Shown: positions 1-7,569 of the stretch, one piece after another
Numbering within the stretch: position 1 is the stretch's first letter
Layout of the letters: each line of letters opens with the position of its first letter
DNA from: Cryobacterium sp. HLT2-28
GTDB taxonomy: Bacteria > Actinomycetota > Actinomycetes > Actinomycetales > Microbacteriaceae
Assembly (NCBI RefSeq): GCF_004402495.1
Contig: NZ_SOFH01000027.1
Location: 62,001 to 126,000, forward strand
Length of the DNA: 64,000 bases
Direction: 5' to 3'
The notes under the pieces: generated by a model
Database searches by the model: none
Seen by the model: the letters and a program-made list of their open reading frames with translations, nothing else
What the model was told of the DNA's origin: nothing
Program-made: the position numbers and the translations under genes

Positions 1-676
1 TGGTCGCGGGCAGGAGCTGTGCGAGCTGTAGCGCGAGCAGCGACACTGCGAAGACCGGGGTGATCTCCTCGGTCAGAGCCAGTTGCTCCTCCCGCACTGC
101 CTCATCATCGAAGTAGGCCTCGAACATGATCGGCCGGCCTGCGGCATCCGCCGAGCGTACATTGATCTCCACCAACTCGCCCAGGGCGTAGTCCTGCTCG
201 TTGTCGGCCTCGCGCTGGGTGCCGAACGACGCTCGCTCCGCACCCCCGGCCAGCAGGTCGGTGCTCCAGCGGGGAAGCGGGAAGCTGCGTCCGATCAGCG
301 ACGGCAGGTCGGAGTAGATGATCCGCCCGTTCGGGTCCCACACCTTCACCCGCACGATGTAGCCCTCGGCCAGCCAGGGTGCGAGCGTGCGGGTGAGAAT
401 GCGCAGGGCGGCGGGTTCGCCGGCGCGGAGCTGCTCCGTGATGAGAGGGGCGACCGTGCGGTCGGCGAGCTCCTGGGTGTGCTCGGTGGCGGACGCGAGG
501 ATGTGGCGCTCCGCCTGGCCACGGATCCAGAGCGCCACCGGCACGGAGATCGCCACCAGGGTGAGGAGTCCGAGTAGCAGGAAGCGGGTGACCTCCGCGC
601 GCACCTCGGAGCGCTCGGTTGACCTCCCGTCGCCCAGGAGCGATGGGTCGGCAGCCAGGGTCGTCGGCCTAGACAT
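1..676 (-). CDS. Sensor histidine kinase, N-terminal part (cut by window edge)
   Basis: The frame is open from an ATG at 676 down to base 1, so only about 225 N-terminal residues are seen. A membrane segment lies near residues 30-50 (LLLGLLTLVAISVPVALWI). It is followed by about 150 mostly polar residues that fit an extracytoplasmic sensor domain, and a second hydrophobic segment starts near residue 208. The kinase core would lie beyond the window. It starts 17 bp after the response regulator at 694-1341 on the same strand, so the two form a probable two-component operon with the regulator first. The partial sequence does not identify the ligand. Confidence 0.75.
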   Translation of the reverse strand, partial: MSRPTTLAADPSLLGDGRSTERSEVRAEVTRFLLLGLLTLVAISVPVALWIRGQAERHILASATEHTQELADRTVAPLITEQLRAGEPAALRILTRTLAPWLAEGYIVRVKVWDPNGRIIYSDLPSLIGRSFPLPRWSTDLLAGGAERASFGTQREADNEQDYALGELVEINVRSADAAGRPIMFEAYFDDEAVREEQLALTEEITPVFAVSLLALQLAQLLPAT

Positions 677-693
677 TCCCCGGCGCCGTCGGC

Positions 694-1341
694 TCAGACA
701 CGTTCGTTCACCCCGACCAGGCCGAGCCGAGTGGCGCTCACGACCGCCTCGAGTTGGGAATGCACCTCGAGCTTCGCGAGGATGGACTTCACGTAGCCAC
801 GGCAGGTGTTCTCGGAGATCCCGAGGGTCAGGGCATTGGCCCGCACGTCGTTTCCCCGGGCCATCAGGTGCAGCACCTCGAGCTCGCGCCGGGTGAGGGC
901 TTGCACGGCGGGGTTGTACTCGTGCAGACGCCACTGCGCACTCAGTTGCGCGACCAGCGACGGGTGCACCATGAATCCGCCGACCCTGGCGTGGCGCAAG
1001 GTGTCCAGCATTCCGATCAGTGACCCGTCCTTCGGCAGGAACGCGCACACCCCGATCGAGGCCGCCCGTTCGAGGACTTCCGGGGTGGGATCACCCGTGA
1101 GCATCACGATCCGGGTGGCGGGAGCCTGGGCCAGGATCAGGGCGGCGACGCTCAGGCCGCTTTCGTCCGGCAGGTGGTAGTCCAACACGACGAGGTCCGG
1201 CCGCAGCGTGTCGCACAGCTCGATCGCCCGGCGGCCGTTGTTCGCCAAACCGACCGTGCACAGGTCCGCTTCGCGATCGAGAGCCTCGGCCAGGAGCTCT
1301 GCGAAAGTATTGTGATCGTCGACGATGAGGATCCGGATCAT
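694..1341 (-). CDS. NarL/LuxR-family two-component response regulator
   Basis: This 215-residue protein has an N-terminal receiver domain (VDDH at 8-10 region, phospho-acceptor D54 in LVVLDYHLP, T82, K104 in LPKD). Its LuxR-type helix-turn-helix covers about 148-210 (LTRRELEVLHLMARG followed by ENTCRGYVKSILAKL). A good AGGAG ribosome site precedes the ATG. The sensor kinase follows directly on the same strand and is its likely partner. The recognition region reads NALTLGISENTCRGYVKSI rather than the more usual IA..L.IS..TVK.HV, a mild divergence. Target genes are unknown. Confidence 0.9.
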   Translation of the reverse strand: MIRILIVDDHNTFAELLAEALDREADLCTVGLANNGRRAIELCDTLRPDLVVLDYHLPDESGLSVAALILAQAPATRIVMLTGDPTPEVLERAASIGVCAFLPKDGSLIGMLDTLRHARVGGFMVHPSLVAQLSAQWRLHEYNPAVQALTRRELEVLHLMARGNDVRANALTLGISENTCRGYVKSILAKLEVHSQLEAVVSATRLGLVGVNERV

Positions 1342-1542
1342 GTCACTCCTTGGGCGGGGAGTCGGTGGCGCGGTTCACGTCACTGGGTTTCTCCGGCGCG
1401 CCCGGATTCGGGGCCGGGCGGCCGGTGGTGAGCTTCATTATGCGCCCGGTTCGCGGTGCGGTCCACGCGCCCGCCCGCCCCCGTTCAGGGACTAGCGGAG
1501 GGTCCGTTCTGGTGCAGTCGTGCCTATTTCCGCCCGCTGGAC

Positions 1543-3156
1543 TCAGCGGAGGGGCCCGGCGACGGAGGCCGCGGCATCCATCACCGCGCCGGATGCCACC
1601 AGGGCCACGACCGCCTCGATCTCGGGGGAGAGAAAGCGGTCGTGGCCGGGGCCCTCTGCCACGGTGCGCACCAGGTCGCGCACGGCTCCGGTCGCGGCGC
1701 CCGGCCGCACCGGGGCGCGCAGGTCGAGGGAGCGCGCGGCGGTCATGATCTCGATCGCGAGCACCCGCTGCAGGCCATCGATCGAGTGGCGCAGCTTGCG
1801 GGCCGCGGCCCAGCCCATCGACACGTGGTCCTCCTGCATCGCCGACGACGGGATCGAGTCGACGGATGCCGGCACCGCCAGCCGTTTGAGCTCGGAGACG
1901 ATCCCGGCGGCGGTGTACTGCGCGATCATCAGGCCGGAGTCGACGCCGACCTCGTGCGCCAGGAACGGCGGCAGCCCCTTGTTGCGGTTCGCGTCGAGGT
2001 GCCGGTCGGTGCGGCGTTCGCTCATGCTGGCGACGTCGGCAGCGGCGATTGCGAGGAAGTCGAGCACGTAACCGACCGGGGCGCCGTGGAAGTTGCCGTT
2101 GGACGCTACCCGGCCGTCGAGGGTGACGACGGGGTTGTCGACCGCGCTGGCCAGCTCGCGCCCGGCGATCAGCGCGGCGTGGTCGGCCGTGTCGCGGGCG
2201 GCGCCGTGCACCTGCGGGGAGCAGCGCAGCGAGTAGGCGTCCTGAACGGTGGGGTCGTCCGGGCCGGCGTGGCTGGCGAGCAGTGGGGAGCCGTGCAGCA
2301 GCGCGCGCAGGTTCCCCGCGCTCGCCGCCTGCCCGAGCTGGGGGCGGAGGGCCTGCAGGTCGGCGGCGAAGGTCGCATCCGTGCCGAGCAGAGCCTCGAC
2401 GCTCATCGCGGCGGCGATGTCGGCCGTCGTGAGCAACCGAGTCAGGTCGGCCAGGGCGAGCACCAGCATGCCGAGCATGCCGTCGGTGCCGTTGATCAGG
2501 GCGAGGCCCTCCTTCTCGGCGAGAACGACGGGCGCGATGCCGGCCGCGGCGAGGGCAGCCTGGCCGCTCATCGGCGTGCCGGAGGCGTCACGCACCCGGC
2601 CCTCGCCCATCACCGCGAGGGCGCAGTGGGCGAGCGGGGCCAGGTCGCCCGAGCAGCCGAGCGACCCGTATTCGTGCACGACGGGCGTGATCCCGGCATT
2701 GAGCACGGCGGCGTAGGTCTCGGCGGTGACCGGGCGCACGCCCGTGCGGCCGGTCATCAGGGTGGACAGTCGCAGCAGCATGAGCGCGCGCACCACCTCG
2801 CGCTCCACCTCGGGGCCGCTGCCGGCGGCGTGCGAGCGCACCAGGCTGGCCTGCAACTGGGCGCGGCGATCGCTCGTGATGAAGGTGGTCGCCAGGGCGC
2901 CGAAGCCGGTGGAGATGCCGTAGTGCGGGTTGACGTCGACGGCCAGGCCGTCGATGATCCGCCGGGTCGCGGCGACTCCGTCCAGCGCGGCCGGGTCGAG
3001 CACGATCGGGGCGTCCAGTCGGGCGACCGCGACCAGGTCGGTGAAGGACACCGGGCCGGCGCCCACGGTGACGACCGCAGGGCTGACGACTGCGGGGGCT
3101 GCGTGGCCGTCGGATGCGGGGCTGACGACTGCGGGGGCTGCGTGGCTGAGGGACAT
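1543..3156 (-). CDS. hutH: Histidine ammonia-lyase
   Basis: The enzyme deaminates L-histidine to urocanate, the first step of histidine degradation. I start it at the ATG at 3156 (537 residues) because GGAG lies just upstream and the start then falls clear of the palindrome at 3210-3227. An in-frame ATG at 3228 would overlap that palindrome. The family signature for the MIO cofactor is present as GSLGCSGDLAPLAH, but the cyclising triad is Cys168-Ser169-Gly170 instead of the usual Ala-Ser-Gly. Residues about 5-26 contain an internal duplication (HAAPAVVSP twice) from a 26-bp direct repeat. Other hut genes are absent from the window. The divergent IclR gene is its probable regulator. Confidence 0.93.
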   Translation of the reverse strand: MSLSHAAPAVVSPASDGHAAPAVVSPAVVTVGAGPVSFTDLVAVARLDAPIVLDPAALDGVAATRRIIDGLAVDVNPHYGISTGFGALATTFITSDRRAQLQASLVRSHAAGSGPEVEREVVRALMLLRLSTLMTGRTGVRPVTAETYAAVLNAGITPVVHEYGSLGCSGDLAPLAHCALAVMGEGRVRDASGTPMSGQAALAAAGIAPVVLAEKEGLALINGTDGMLGMLVLALADLTRLLTTADIAAAMSVEALLGTDATFAADLQALRPQLGQAASAGNLRALLHGSPLLASHAGPDDPTVQDAYSLRCSPQVHGAARDTADHAALIAGRELASAVDNPVVTLDGRVASNGNFHGAPVGYVLDFLAIAAADVASMSERRTDRHLDANRNKGLPPFLAHEVGVDSGLMIAQYTAAGIVSELKRLAVPASVDSIPSSAMQEDHVSMGWAAARKLRHSIDGLQRVLAIEIMTAARSLDLRAPVRPGAATGAVRDLVRTVAEGPGHDRFLSPEIEAVVALVASGAVMDAAASVAGPLR

Positions 3157-3209
3157 ACTCCGATTGGACACCAGTGCGGGCCATGCCACCACTCGTTTAG
3201 ACTGGCTGC

Positions 3210-3227
3210 TGTCCGGGATCCCGGACA
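3210..3227. promoter_or_regulatory. 18-bp perfect palindrome, probable IclR operator of hutH/iclR
   Basis: TGTCCGGGATCCCGGACA is a perfect inverted repeat in the 89-bp gap between hutH (start 3156, minus) and the IclR gene (start 3246, plus). It sits 18 bp before the regulator start and 53 bp before hutH. IclR proteins commonly bind palindromes in the divergent gap they share with their target. Binding here is inferred. Confidence 0.6.
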
Positions 3228-3245
3228 TGGAGAGGAAGTTGTCGC

Positions 3246-4019
3246 ATGGCCGGCTCGAAGGTTCCGGCGGCGGAGGCCACGCTGCGCATCCTCTCCCATC
3301 TGGCGGGGCAGCGCGGTCCGGTGCCGGCTTCGGCGATCGCCACGGCGCTCGGCCTGCCGCGGTCGACCGTCTACGACCTCCTGGCCGTGCTCGCCGACCG
3401 GGGCTTCGTGCTCCACCTGCCGGAGGAGCGCCGCTACGGGCTGGGCGTCGCCGCCTTCGAGCTGAGTTCCGGCTTCTCCCGGCAGCAGCCGCTCTCCCAC
3501 CTCGGCCGCCCGCTGATCGCCGCGCTCGTGGACCGGATCGGCGAGAGCGCGCACCTCGTCGTGCTGCACGGCCGGGACGTGGTCTACCTGATCGAGGAGC
3601 GGGCGCCGCGCCGGCCCTCGCTCGTGACGGATGTCGGCGTGCGCCTGCCCAGCCACCTCACCGCGAGCGGGCGCGCCCTTCTCGCGGCGCTGCCGAATGC
3701 CCAGCTGCGCGCGCTGTATCCCAACGCGGCGGCGTTCGCCGCCCGCGACGGGCAGGGTCCCCGCACCTCCGGTGAGCTGCGCCGGCTGCTGGAGCGGGTG
3801 CGGGCCGACGGGTTCGCCCAGGAGGACGGCGAGATCACGGCGGGGATGGCATCCGTGGCCGTGGCGGTGCGGGACCACGCCGGCTGGCCGGCCGCGGGGA
3901 TCGCGGTCACCTTCCCCCGAGAACGGATCGCGCCGGCGGAGTGGCCGGCCCTCGCCGCGGAACTGGCCGGCACCGCCGCGGAACTCTCCCGCCGCATCCG
4001 CGGGCGTCCGTCCGGCTGA
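3246..4019 (+). CDS. IclR-family transcriptional regulator
   Basis: The 257-residue protein has an N-terminal winged helix (about 5-65; ATLRILSHLA, then IATALGLPRSTVYDLLAVL, then RRYGLG) and a C-terminal IclR effector domain (about 80-250; LVDRIGESAHLVVLHG, LPSHLTASGRALLAAL, GMASVAVAVRD). GAGAGGAAG precedes the start. It is divergent from hutH, so it most likely controls histidine use in response to histidine, urocanate or a later product. The ligand is not evident from the sequence. Confidence 0.9.
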   Translation: MAGSKVPAAEATLRILSHLAGQRGPVPASAIATALGLPRSTVYDLLAVLADRGFVLHLPEERRYGLGVAAFELSSGFSRQQPLSHLGRPLIAALVDRIGESAHLVVLHGRDVVYLIEERAPRRPSLVTDVGVRLPSHLTASGRALLAALPNAQLRALYPNAAAFAARDGQGPRTSGELRRLLERVRADGFAQEDGEITAGMASVAVAVRDHAGWPAAGIAVTFPRERIAPAEWPALAAELAGTAAELSRRIRGRPSG

Positions 4020-4059
4020 GTGCTCGCTCCCGGAGCCTCGATCCGCCCCCGAAGCTGCC

Positions 4060-4434
4060 TCAGCCGGCGAACAGGGCGATCAGCAGGGCAACGTAGACGA
4101 CGACGAACACGGCCGGCGTCACGAACCGCACCACGTTCACCCAGGGTGCCGCCGACAGGATGCGCCGGGTGACGGCCGACATGCCGCCCACGGCGCGCAG
4201 GTCGGCGATGACGGCCAGGGCCTCGTTGGCGGCGTTGATCTGCACCAGCGCGCCGAGGATGCCGGAGGCCAGCAGCACCCCGGCGGCCGCGACCCGCACG
4301 CTCGGGTCGGCTGTGGCCAGGCCCAGGACCAGGAAGCCCACCAGCGCCGTGAGCAGGAAGGTGGGGGCGACCTGGGACACGATGATGTGCCAGCGGGTCT
4401 TGACCCACAGGTTGATGAGCTCGGATTCAGTCAT
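4060..4434 (-). CDS. Small integral membrane protein of unknown function
   Basis: It has 124 residues with about four hydrophobic stretches (roughly 19-40, 45-65, 78-95 weakly, and 100-123 FVTPAVFVVVYVALLIALFAG). The start is ATG at 4434, with GGAG a short distance upstream. It ends convergently with the IclR gene. No family is recognised and no catalytic motif is visible. It lies downstream of the exported esterase on the same strand, 71 bp away. Confidence 0.65.
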   Translation of the reverse strand: MTESELINLWVKTRWHIIVSQVAPTFLLTALVGFLVLGLATADPSVRVAAAGVLLASGILGALVQINAANEALAVIADLRAVGGMSAVTRRILSAAPWVNVVRFVTPAVFVVVYVALLIALFAG

Positions 4435-4505
4435 GCGGGGCTCCACTTCGATCGCCGCGGACGGACGACATGCTCCATTCTTACGCCCATCCGGTGCATC
4501 GAGGC

Positions 4506-5534
4506 TCAGTGTCCGAGCGCCCCATGCAGGAACGCGGCGACCCGTGCGCGGATGCCCTCGTCGAGGATGCCGATCGAATGCACCGCGCCGGGCACCGCGA
4601 CCAGCTCGTGGTCGATGCCGAGGCGTTCGAGGTTCGTGCTGAACCGGGTGGCCTGGGCGAGGGGGATGAACTCGTGGTCGGACTGGGCGATGAAGACGGG
4701 CGGGTCGGTGCGGTCGAGTCGCCGGGCCGGCGATGCGGCGACGGCCTGGGGGCAGTCGGCGAGCGACGAACAGCCGAGGTACCGGAGCACGAGGTCCTGC
4801 AGCCGCTCCGAGGCTCCGTCGGTGGCGAGGGCCTGGCCGGTCAGGTCCGTCGGACCGGAGAGTTCGGCGACCGCGGCGACGCGTGACCCCTCGGTGAGCG
4901 GGCCCGAGCCTCGGGTGCCGAGGAGCAGGGCGAGGTTCGCGCCGGCCGAACCGCCGAATGCGCCGATCCGGGCCGGGTCGATGCCGAACCGGGCCGCGTT
5001 GTCGGGCCGACGGATCCATTCCACGGCCGTGGCGAGGTCGTCGATCGCGGCGGGGAACACCGAGGCGGGCGCGAGCCGGTAGTCGACCGAGTACGCGACG
5101 AACCCCTCCGAGGCGAGCCATTCGCAGACCCCGCGCCAGTCGTCGTTGGCCTTGTCGCCGCGAGTCCAGCTGCCGCCGTGGATGGACACGACTGCGGGCA
5201 GCGCCGCGGCGCCGGGGGTGCCGGGGGTCGATCCTGCAGGGGAGCACACGTCGAGGGCGAGCGGGGTGCCGTCGGCCTCGGTCGTGTAGACGACGTCGGC
5301 CGTGACCGTCACGCCCTCCGGCTTGGCGAACGTGCGGATGCCGAGCATCGACGCGCTGGGCGCTCCGACGGCGGTGCCCTTCGACGCGGCGATGGTCGCG
5401 TCGGGGACTGTCGTGCCCGACTGCAACCCGGCCAGGCCGGCGGTGCCGACGAGGGCGACGGCGAAGACGGTCAGGACCGTGAGCAGGCGGGCGCGCCGGG
5501 TGGCGAATCGGGTGTGGGGAAGGCGGGTTTTCAC
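4506..5534 (-). CDS. Exported alpha/beta hydrolase, esterase/lipase type
   Basis: This 342-residue protein begins at a GTG with GGAG upstream. Residues 1-40 form an N-terminal signal or anchor (RRARLLTVLTVFAVALVG). The hydrolase domain follows with an HGG oxyanion motif at 119-121, the nucleophile S196 in GAFGGSAGAN, a candidate acid D286 in QSDHEFIP and H319 in AVHSIG. This layout is that of the BD-FAE/hormone-sensitive-lipase-like esterases. Substrate is unknown. A serine esterase outside the membrane is well supported. Confidence 0.85.
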   Translation of the reverse strand: MKTRLPHTRFATRRARLLTVLTVFAVALVGTAGLAGLQSGTTVPDATIAASKGTAVGAPSASMLGIRTFAKPEGVTVTADVVYTTEADGTPLALDVCSPAGSTPGTPGAAALPAVVSIHGGSWTRGDKANDDWRGVCEWLASEGFVAYSVDYRLAPASVFPAAIDDLATAVEWIRRPDNAARFGIDPARIGAFGGSAGANLALLLGTRGSGPLTEGSRVAAVAELSGPTDLTGQALATDGASERLQDLVLRYLGCSSLADCPQAVAASPARRLDRTDPPVFIAQSDHEFIPLAQATRFSTNLERLGIDHELVAVPGAVHSIGILDEGIRARVAAFLHGALGH

Positions 5535-5627
5535 GAGTGCTCCGAAGTGCGGGGGTATGCCTTTGAGAATAGGTCGTCTTCCACCGGGCGGCGAATCCCG
5601 TTCGGGGGTGACGAGCGGCGCCCCCGC

Positions 5628-5660
5628 GCGCCCGCCGTTCAGGATGAGGACGGCGGGCGC
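5628..5660 (-). terminator. Hairpin across the stop of the FUSC gene
   Basis: GCGCCCGCCGT and its exact reverse complement ACGGCGGGCGC form an 11-bp GC stem with an 11-nt loop. The loop contains the stop codon of the minus-strand FUSC gene (5639-5641). There is no clear U-tract. It could end the GNAT-FUSC transcript before the esterase gene or only weaken read-through. Confidence 0.45.
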
Positions 5661-6799
5661 ACCGGTGGTTCTGCCGGGGCATCGAAAGGTTCTTCGGGTT
5701 CTTCGGGGCCTTCGAGGCGCGGGCGGAGGGCGGCCAGGATGCGCTTGACGTCCATCGCGATGGAGGAGGCCACCGCCATCGACGTGATCGGGGCGGTGTC
5801 CCTGCGCTCGTCGAGCTCGGCCATCAGCGCCTTGACTGCGGCATCCGCCTCGGTGATCGCCGCCTGTTCGGGGGCGTCCGGGTCCCACTCCGTCAGCGCT
5901 GCGGCGACCGCGGCCAGGGTGGCGCTCACGGCGGGCCGGAGCTCCGGGCGGAGTTCGAGGGGGACGGGTGTTCCCCAGACGGCGCCGGCCAGGACATCCG
6001 TCAGGTCGCGCACGTGGAAGGTGACCGTCTCGAAGGCGGACAGGTCGTCGTAGTCCGCGGAAAGGTCGCGGCGGTGGAAGCGCGCCCGCGGATTGCCCTT
6101 CCGACTGTCGTCGGCGTGCTGCAGCGCGGTCCTGACCTCGCGGCCGAGCTCCACGAGCGCCCGGTTGCGGGTGGCCCAGCCGTCGCGCTCGGGAGGCCAG
6201 GCCTCGGTCAGCGCCTGGGAGATCTCGGTGAGATGGTCGGCCAGGCTCGTGCGGAATCGCTTCAGCTGCAGGCCGACCGCGTCGAAGGCCAGCGGCGGCA
6301 GCACCAGGAGGTTGACGGCGAGCCCGATCACGATCCCGAGACTCATCTGCTCGAGGTACCCGATCGAGTAACCGTCGGCGTTCGGGCCGCCGATGATGAG
6401 CACGAACAGGGCCGTCACCGGGATGTACTCCCGGTTCGCGCCGAACCAGCCGGTGGCCGCGATCACGGCGCCGATGCCGACCGCGAGCGAGATCGTGAAC
6501 ACGTTGGGTTCGCTGAAGATGAGCACCGCGGCCGCCAGGAGGATGCCGACCACCAGCCCGCCCAGGGTCTGCAGGGCGTTCCTCACCGAGCTCATCAGCG
6601 TGGGGTACATGCTCACGAGCGCGCCCAGCGGTGCGTAGTAGGGGTACCCCTCGGCGACGCCCGGCAGGAGCGGCGCCACCGACCAGGCGATCGCCACGGC
6701 GACCGCGGCCTTCAGCGCCTGCACAAGCTTGGGGCTGGTGGCGCTCGTGCCCAGCCAGGAAATGGCGGTGCGCGCCGGACGTGCGACCGACCGTGTCAC
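5639..6799 (-). CDS. FUSC/ArAE-family membrane protein
   Basis: The 386-residue protein has an N-terminal membrane half with about six hydrophobic segments between residues 25 and 180 (LKAAVAVAIAWSVAPLLPG, LGGLVVGILLAAAVLIF, LGIVIGLAVNLLVLPPL). A long soluble C-terminal half follows, with helical character. This matches the fusaric-acid-resistance/aromatic-acid-exporter superfamily. It is a possible efflux component for small aromatic acids, with no substrate shown. Its ATG overlaps the stop of the GNAT gene (ATGA), so they are translationally coupled. The far C-terminus is proline- and glutamate-rich (EGPEEPEEPFDAPAEPP). Confidence 0.8.
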   Translation of the reverse strand: MTRSVARPARTAISWLGTSATSPKLVQALKAAVAVAIAWSVAPLLPGVAEGYPYYAPLGALVSMYPTLMSSVRNALQTLGGLVVGILLAAAVLIFSEPNVFTISLAVGIGAVIAATGWFGANREYIPVTALFVLIIGGPNADGYSIGYLEQMSLGIVIGLAVNLLVLPPLAFDAVGLQLKRFRTSLADHLTEISQALTEAWPPERDGWATRNRALVELGREVRTALQHADDSRKGNPRARFHRRDLSADYDDLSAFETVTFHVRDLTDVLAGAVWGTPVPLELRPELRPAVSATLAAVAAALTEWDPDAPEQAAITEADAAVKALMAELDERRDTAPITSMAVASSIAMDVKRILAALRPRLEGPEEPEEPFDAPAEPPVRPPSSS

Positions 6800-7305
6800 G
6801 GGGAGTCCGCCCCGCGGCTCGGGCCGGCCGCCGAGGTTCCGGGGCCGGTGAGGTCTTTCGCGAAGCAGACGCTGAACTCCTCACCCACGTACTGTCCGAA
6901 CGGGGCGATCTCCCGGTAGCCGCACTGTCGGTAGAACGCCAGGGCGGCGTCGCTCTGCGGTCCGGTCTCCAGCACGACCTGACGGATGCCGGCGGCCAGG
7001 GCATCCGCTTCGGCCCGGGCGAGCAGGCGGCCGGCGACGCCGCGGCCGCGCGCGTCAGGGAGCACGAACATCCGTTTCAGCTCGGCAGTGCCGTCGCCCT
7101 GGCTCACGAGCGCGGCGATGCCCAGCGCCAGGCCGGATGCGTCCCGCGCCGCGTAGAAGGTCACGCCGGGCAGTTCGAGCTCGTCGACGCCGAGCAGGAA
7201 GTTGCTTTCGGGCGGGTAGAGGGACTGCGCGTACTCGGCGCTCTGGCGGAGCAGGGCGGCGATCCCGGGCTGCCTCGGCGACTCGATCGCGATGGTCGTC
7301 AGCAT
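6796..7305 (-). CDS. GNAT-family N-acetyltransferase
   Basis: The 169-residue protein carries a GNAT core: beta strand ELKRMFVLPDARGRG, acetyl-CoA loop RGRGVAGRLLARAE at about 88-101, and the C-terminal LAFYRQCGYRE at about 124-134. It would transfer an acetyl group from acetyl-CoA to an amine of unknown identity. It is the first gene of a two-gene unit with the FUSC protein. About 20 C-terminal residues are low complexity. Confidence 0.85.
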   Translation of the reverse strand: MLTTIAIESPRQPGIAALLRQSAEYAQSLYPPESNFLLGVDELELPGVTFYAARDASGLALGIAALVSQGDGTAELKRMFVLPDARGRGVAGRLLARAEADALAAGIRQVVLETGPQSDAALAFYRQCGYREIAPFGQYVGEEFSVCFAKDLTGPGTSAAGPSRGADSP

Positions 7306-7569
7306 GGAATCAGACTAGACGGAGAAAGCACTCCGTGACTTAAGAGCATCGATCGGGTAACGTAGGTAAGTCGGCTCTTGACACCGCGCAATTTTTACGT
7401 GTGCGCGGATGGGTTTGTAAGTCAGGATGGGCCGGTTTCCCAGTAATCCGCTGGTGAAAAATCACTGTATGTGAACGGCCCCGGCCATAGACTGCCCGGG
7501 TTCTCAGGTTGCGTCGCGCATGTGCGTCGTCGTTCTGCCATGTACTCAACACAACCCAGGAACTTTTCT
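7306..7569 (+). other. 264-bp leader/intergenic region before the DEAD-box helicase
   Basis: This gap is clearly AT-richer than its surroundings and carries the divergent promoters of the GNAT gene and the helicase. TTGACA occurs at 7378-7383, but no convincing -10 box stands 16-18 bp after it. Other loose -10-like words (TATGTG near 7466, TAGACT near 7490) leave the start site open. A leader of 100-180 nt is compatible with RNA-level or cold-shock control of helicase genes, but nothing in the sequence proves it. Confidence 0.35.

Noticed and set aside
3157-3228. Longer hutH starting at the ATG at 3228
   Set aside because: That ATG overlaps the palindromic operator and the extra residues resemble no HutH N-terminus. 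The ATG at 3156 has a GGAG site.
4012-4067. 9-bp inverted repeat CCGGCTGAG/CTCAGCCGG as a terminator between the IclR and membrane-protein genes
   Set aside because: Both arms are simply the Gly-stop ends of the two convergent genes (GGCTGA) and the loop is 38 nt. It is likely a coincidence.
7378-7383. TTGACA as the -35 box of the helicase promoter
   Set aside because: The sequence 16-18 bp downstream is GTGCGC-like and not a -10 box. I left the promoter unassigned.
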